Below, in pieces: positions 12,465-15,906 of a DNA stretch of 15,906 nt. A program made the translations under genes and the position numbers. This DNA comes from Burkholderiales bacterium UBA2463 (lineage in GTDB: Bacteria; Pseudomonadota; Gammaproteobacteria; Burkholderiales; Burkholderiaceae_A). The notes below the pieces were generated by a model. It had not been told where the DNA came from. It did no database searches and saw nothing but the letters and a program-made list of their open reading frames with translations. Position 1 is the stretch's first letter. Every line of letters starts with the position of its first letter. The stretch spans positions 1 to 15,906 of the forward strand of contig DDPR01000011.1 in assembly GCA_002342295.1 (NCBI GenBank). Reading direction: 5' to 3'.

Positions 12465-14147
12465 ATGTCCGCCGCCAAGACCCATGGCAGCCTTCCCTCG
12501 GATCACATGTATGTGCGGGGCTTGGATGCCAACCACGCCAACCATGTCGCCATCTCTCCCATCTCGTTTATTCAGCGCGCAGCGGAGGTCCACCCCGATG
12601 CGCTCGCCGTGGTTCACGGCCGCCTGCGTCAGACCTGGAGCCAGACCCTTCGACGCACGCGACGACTCGCCTCGGCCATCCATCGTCTGGGCATTGGGCT
12701 AGGCGATACGGTGGCCGTGATGCTGCCCAATACCCCGCCCATGGTGGAGGCCCACTTTGGGGTGCCCATGAGCGGTGCCGTGTTGAATAGCCTCAATACG
12801 CGCCTAGATGCAAAAGCCATTGCCTTCATGCTCAACCATGGTGAGGCCAAGCTTGTCATCACCGACCTTGAGTTCTCACCCACCATGAAGGAGGCTCTTG
12901 CCATCTTGAAGGCTGAGCACGGACGCACGCCCATGGTTATCGATGCGGTGGATGCCGAATTCAACCCACCTGGAGAGCGCCTGGGCTCGCAGACCTACGA
13001 GGAGCTGGTGGCCTTTGGTGATGAGCACTTCATGGTTCGGCTGCCGGACGATGAGTGGCAGAGCATCTGCCTGAACTACACGTCCGGAACGACGGGCGAC
13101 CCCAAGGGTGTTGTCTACAGCCACCGGGGTGCGGCCATGGCTGCCATCTCGAACATTCTGGAGTGGGACATGCCGAAGAAGGCGGTCTACCTCTGGACGC
13201 TTCCCTTATTTCATTGCAACGGCTGGTGCTTTCCGTGGGTGGTGGCCCTGCGCGCCGGTGTGAATGTCTGCCTGCGCAGGGTCGAGGCCAAGATGGTCTT
13301 TGATCTTATTCGCGAGCATGGCGTCACCCACTACTGCGCAGCGCCCATCGTGCACAACATGCTTGTGAACGCGCCGGCAGATCTCAAGTCAGGTCTGCAT
13401 CAGGTGAAGGCGATGGTGGCAGGAGCAGCACCGCCTGCGGCCATGATTGAGGGCATGGAAGAGATGGGCTTTGAAATTACCCATGTGTATGGCCTTACCG
13501 AGACCTATGGCCCAGCGGCCGCCTGCGAGAAGCACGAGGCCTGGACGAGTCTGGATATTACTGAGCGTGCTCGGCTCAATGCGCGGCAGGGTGTGCGATA
13601 TCACCTTCAGGAGGGCTGCACCGTGCTCGACCCCGAGACCATGCAGCCCGTTCCCCATGATGGCGAGACGATGGGTGAGATTATGTTTCGCGGCAACATC
13701 GCCATGAAGGGCTACCTCAAAAATGAGAAGGCCACGCGCGCGGCCTTTGAGGGGGGCTGGTTTCACACAGGCGACCTTGCCGTGGCCTACCCCGATGGCT
13801 ATGTGAAGGTGAAGGACCGAAGCAAGGACATCATCATCTCGGGCGGCGAAAACATCTCTTCCATTGAGGTGGAAGACGTGCTCTACCGGCATCCTGCGGT
13901 CATGGCCGTCGCGGTTGTGGCCAAGCCCGACGAGAAGTGGGGCGAGACGCCCTGCGCCTTTATTGAGCTCAAACCAGGAAGCGCGCCCTCAGCCGAAGAC
14001 ATCGTCACCTTCTGCAAGCAACATATGGCGGCCTTCAAGGTGCCTCGCTCGGTGGTCTTTGGCGAGCTGCCCAAGACCTCCACCGGAAAGATCCAGAAGT
14101 TCGAGCTGCGCAAGCGCGCGGGCTCCGCCAAGGCCATTGATGTCTAG
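12465..14147 (+). CDS. AMP-forming acyl-CoA synthetase (ANL superfamily)
   Basis: The 560-residue enzyme activates a carboxylic acid with ATP to an acyl-AMP and then an acyl-CoA. All ANL core motifs are present: the P-loop Tyr-Thr-Ser-Gly-Thr-Thr-Gly-Asp-Pro-Lys-Gly (205-215), Tyr-Gly-Leu-Thr-Glu-Thr (342-347), Gly-Trp-Phe-His-Thr-Gly-Asp (431-437), the hinge Asp-Arg-Ser-Lys-Asp, and the catalytic Lys542 in Ser-Thr-Gly-Lys-Ile-Gln-Lys. Overall pattern and length resemble the medium-chain AlkK / DmdB (methylmercaptopropionyl-CoA ligase) / plant BZO1-like clade, so candidate substrates are medium-chain, branched, aromatic or thio-substituted acids. The exact substrate is not readable. It is followed by etfB after one base and by etfA and an acyl-CoA dehydrogenase, which would use its product. 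The start is secured by AGGAGA. Confidence 0.93.
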   Translation: MSAAKTHGSLPSDHMYVRGLDANHANHVAISPISFIQRAAEVHPDALAVVHGRLRQTWSQTLRRTRRLASAIHRLGIGLGDTVAVMLPNTPPMVEAHFGVPMSGAVLNSLNTRLDAKAIAFMLNHGEAKLVITDLEFSPTMKEALAILKAEHGRTPMVIDAVDAEFNPPGERLGSQTYEELVAFGDEHFMVRLPDDEWQSICLNYTSGTTGDPKGVVYSHRGAAMAAISNILEWDMPKKAVYLWTLPLFHCNGWCFPWVVALRAGVNVCLRRVEAKMVFDLIREHGVTHYCAAPIVHNMLVNAPADLKSGLHQVKAMVAGAAPPAAMIEGMEEMGFEITHVYGLTETYGPAAACEKHEAWTSLDITERARLNARQGVRYHLQEGCTVLDPETMQPVPHDGETMGEIMFRGNIAMKGYLKNEKATRAAFEGGWFHTGDLAVAYPDGYVKVKDRSKDIIISGGENISSIEVEDVLYRHPAVMAVAVVAKPDEKWGETPCAFIELKPGSAPSAEDIVTFCKQHMAAFKVPRSVVFGELPKTSTGKIQKFELRKRAGSAKAIDV

Positions 14148-14148
14148 T

Positions 14149-14904
14149 ATGAAAGTTCTCGTCACAGTTAAGCGTGTGGTGGACTACAACGTGAAGGTGC
14201 GCGTGAAGTCCGATGGCTCGGATGTGGACATTGCCAATGTGAAGATGAGCATGAACCCCTTCGATGAGATTGCGGTGGAGGAGGCGGTTCGCTTGAAGGA
14301 GTCGGGCAAGGCGAGCGAGGTGGTGGTCGTGACCTGCGGCACCACGGCCAGCCAGGATGTGCTGAGAACGGCCTTTGCCATGGGGGCCGATCGCGGCATT
14401 CTGGTGGAGTCGTCCCTTGCACTGGAGCCCCTGGCGGTGGCCAAGGCCCTGAACGCCATTGTGAAGAAGGAGTCTCCGAACCTCATCATCATGGGCAAGC
14501 AAGCAATTGATGATGACTGCAACCAGACCGGGCAGATGCTCGCAGCGCTCGCTGACCTTCCCCAGGCAACCTTTGCATCCAAGATTGAAATCCAAGGTGA
14601 AGAGGCGCATGTGACGCGCGAGGTGGACGGTGGCCTTGAGACGCTTGCGGTGAAGCTGCCCGCGGTCGTCACAACCGACCTGCGGCTCAATGAGCCCCGC
14701 TACGTCACGCTTCCCAACATCATGAAGGCGAAGAAAAAAGAGATTGAGACCGTGCCCCTGGAGAGCCTCGGTGTGGATGGTGCGGCAAGACTCAAAACCC
14801 TGAAGGTGAGTGATCCACCCGGTCGTGCGGCGGGGATTCGGGTGGAGTCGGTTGATGCCCTCATCGACAAACTGAAGCACGATGCGAAGGTGATTGACGC
14901 ATGA
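14149..14904 (+). CDS. etfB: Electron transfer flavoprotein beta subunit
   Basis: EtfB pairs with EtfA to carry electrons from acyl-CoA dehydrogenases to ETF-ubiquinone oxidoreductase; the beta subunit binds AMP. The 251-residue protein starts Met-Lys-Val-Leu-Val-Thr-Val-Lys-Arg-Val-Val-Asp-Tyr and has Met-Asn-Pro-Phe-Asp-Glu-Ile-Ala-Val-Glu-Glu-Ala, Gly-Lys-Gln-Ala-Ile-Asp-Asp-Asp and Leu-Pro-Ala-Val-Val-Thr-Thr-Asp-Leu-Arg-Leu-Asn-Glu-Pro-Arg-Tyr, all typical of the group. ATG 14149 gives the conserved N-terminus; an ATG three codons upstream overlaps the acyl-CoA synthetase end. The gap to that gene is one base and the end overlaps etfA as ATGA, so the genes form one transcript. Length is normal for betaproteobacteria. 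Confidence 0.97.
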   Translation: MKVLVTVKRVVDYNVKVRVKSDGSDVDIANVKMSMNPFDEIAVEEAVRLKESGKASEVVVVTCGTTASQDVLRTAFAMGADRGILVESSLALEPLAVAKALNAIVKKESPNLIIMGKQAIDDDCNQTGQMLAALADLPQATFASKIEIQGEEAHVTREVDGGLETLAVKLPAVVTTDLRLNEPRYVTLPNIMKAKKKEIETVPLESLGVDGAARLKTLKVSDPPGRAAGIRVESVDALIDKLKHDAKVIDA

Positions 14905-15836
14905 CCACACTTGTTGTTGCTGAGCATGACAACCACGCCCTGAACGGCGCCACTCGGGGTGCTGTGACCGCAGCGCTCGCGCTGGGTTCCGAGGTGCACC
15001 TGCTAGTGGCGGGCAAGGGCAGCGAGACTGTGGCCAGTGCCTGCTCCCATCTGGCTGGCGTTGCAAAGGTCCTGCATGCGCAGGGGGATGCGCACGAGCA
15101 TCTGCTTGCGGAGAGCCTTGCCGAGCAGATCTTGGGGCTCGCTAAGGGCGGCAGTTACTCGGCCATCGTTCTGCCATCGACCACCACCGGGAAGAACGTC
15201 GCACCTCGAGTGGCTGCAAAACTAGATGTTTCGGCCATCTCGGATGTGATTCGAGTTGTTTCACCAGACACATTCGAGCGGCCAATCTACGCAGGCAACG
15301 TCATTGCCACCGTTCAATCCTCGGATGCGTTGAAGGTGATGACGGTTCGCGCAACATCCTTTGCGACCTGTGCTGACGGCGGATCGGCCACCATCGAGTC
15401 TGTGCCTTGCGTGGCCGCTTCTTTGACCTCTCGGTTTGTTCGCGCGGAGATGTCTAAGAGCGATCGACCCGAGCTCGCCTCTGCAAAAGTGGTTGTCTCT
15501 GGCGGAAGAGGCCTGGGCTCTGCTGAAAACTATTCCAATCTGCTCTTGCCGCTGGCAGACAAGCTGGGCGCAGCTCTTGGTGCGTCTCGCGCTGCAGTTG
15601 ATGCGGGATACGCCCCCAATGACTACCAGGTGGGCCAGACAGGCAAGGTGGTCGCACCCTCGCTCTACATTGCCGTGGGCATGAGTGGGGCCATTCAGCA
15701 TCTCGCCGGCATGAAGGACTCGAAGGTGATCGTGGCGATTAACAAAGATCCCGACGCGCCGATTTTCTCGGTGGCCGACTACGGGCTGGTCGCTGACCTG
15801 TTTGAAGCCGTTCCAGAGCTGACCTCCAAGCTCTGA
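14901..15836 (+). CDS. etfA: Electron transfer flavoprotein alpha subunit
   Basis: EtfA binds the redox FAD of the ETF heterodimer. The 311-residue protein has the N-terminal Leu-Val-Val-Ala-Glu-His-Asp and the conserved C-terminal FAD domain: Ser-Gly-Gly-Arg-Gly-Leu-Gly, Gly-Ala-Ser-Arg-Ala-Ala-Val-Asp-Ala-Gly-Tyr, Gln-Val-Gly-Gln-Thr-Gly-Lys-Val-Val-Ala-Pro, Gly-Met-Ser-Gly-Ala-Ile-Gln-His-Leu-Ala-Gly-Met and Ile-Asn-Lys-Asp-Pro-Asp-Ala-Pro-Ile-Phe. These are the residues that hold the isoalloxazine and phosphate groups. It starts inside the last codon of etfB (ATGA) and is followed after 16 bases by an acyl-CoA dehydrogenase, its likely electron donor. Confidence 0.97.
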   Translation: MTTLVVAEHDNHALNGATRGAVTAALALGSEVHLLVAGKGSETVASACSHLAGVAKVLHAQGDAHEHLLAESLAEQILGLAKGGSYSAIVLPSTTTGKNVAPRVAAKLDVSAISDVIRVVSPDTFERPIYAGNVIATVQSSDALKVMTVRATSFATCADGGSATIESVPCVAASLTSRFVRAEMSKSDRPELASAKVVVSGGRGLGSAENYSNLLLPLADKLGAALGASRAAVDAGYAPNDYQVGQTGKVVAPSLYIAVGMSGAIQHLAGMKDSKVIVAINKDPDAPIFSVADYGLVADLFEAVPELTSKL

Positions 15837-15841
15837 GGCCC

Positions 15842-15846
15842 AGGAA
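15842..15846 (+). promoter_or_regulatory. Ribosome binding site of the acyl-CoA dehydrogenase gene
   Basis: AGGAA lies six bases before ATG 15853 in the 16-base gap after etfA, supporting that start. Confidence 0.55.
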
Positions 15847-15852
15847 GCACGC

Positions 15853-15906
15853 ATGCCTCTTGATTACGTCGCCCCGACACGGGAGATGCGCTTTGTTATT
15901 GAAGAG
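15853..15906 (+). CDS. Acyl-CoA dehydrogenase, N-terminal fragment (cut by window edge)
   Basis: Only 18 codons are visible, from ATG 15853 to the end of the window. They read Met-Pro-Leu-Asp-Tyr-Val-Ala-Pro-Thr-Arg-Glu-Met-Arg-Phe-Val-Ile-Glu-Glu. This fits the start of a family of proteobacterial acyl-CoA dehydrogenases that open with a Tyr-x-Ala-Pro-x-x-Asp/Glu-Met-x-Phe-Val pattern. Such enzymes introduce the trans-2 double bond into an acyl-CoA and pass electrons to ETF. Position directly after etfBA and the AGGAA ribosome site support the call. The catalytic base and FAD domain are outside the window, so chain-length specificity cannot be judged. Confidence 0.72.
   Translation, partial: MPLDYVAPTREMRFVIEE

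Noticed and set aside
14035..15066. 343-codon open frame on the minus strand opposite etfB
   Set aside because: Fully antisense to etfB and the start of etfA, with a low-complexity His/Arg/Gln-rich translation and no family match.

Overview
The window looks like a stretch of a betaproteobacterial chromosome, most likely order Burkholderiales. The clues are an EF-P with arginine at position 32 (the EarP/rhamnose type), a CysB-type LysR regulator, an H-NS-like protein of the short betaproteobacterial type, and the presence of hemF, nadD, rsfS and maf, which I recall as a contiguous cluster in many Burkholderiales. Coding density is extremely high: no intergenic gap exceeds about 70 bases, many genes overlap by 4 bases, and I see no rRNA, tRNA, CRISPR array, insertion sequence or prophage.

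Region 1 (1-4050) is a sugar-nucleotide block. It holds the 3' end of a galE-like UDP-glucose 4-epimerase, a convergent H-NS-like nucleoid protein gene with a near-consensus promoter, a UDP-glucose 6-dehydrogenase, hemF (aerobic haem synthesis) and a UDP-glucuronate 4-epimerase-like gene. Together they could supply UDP-Gal, UDP-GlcA and UDP-GalA for polysaccharide or LPS; hemF is the odd member. The H-NS gene and the bases around its promoter are visibly richer in A/T than the rest.

Region 2 (4047-7101, minus strand) is a tightly coupled cluster read SCO1 -> chrA -> nadD -> rsfS. Consecutive genes overlap as GTGA and TTGA, and the last pair is separated by only 12 bases. The rsfS gene appears to start at a CTG codon and carries a Lys/Ala-rich tail.

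Region 3 (7093-10593, plus strand) contains an MnmC C-terminal-type tRNA-modifying FAD oxidoreductase, a CysB-like regulator overlapping panB (pantothenate/CoA synthesis) by 4 bases, and efp.

Region 4 (10629-15906) holds maf on the minus strand and then a plus-strand acyl-CoA module: MBL-fold hydrolase, acyl-CoA synthetase, etfB, etfA and the first 18 codons of an acyl-CoA dehydrogenase. This reads as an acid-activation and acyl-CoA dehydrogenation operon with its own electron carrier.

I do not see a clearly new biological system. The most interesting points are the non-AUG start and histone-H1-like tail of rsfS, the unusual operon partners (SCO1/ChrA with NadD/RsfS; CysB with PanB; hemF between two UDP-sugar genes), and the dispersed but still nearby remains of the hemF-nadD-rsfS-maf cluster.
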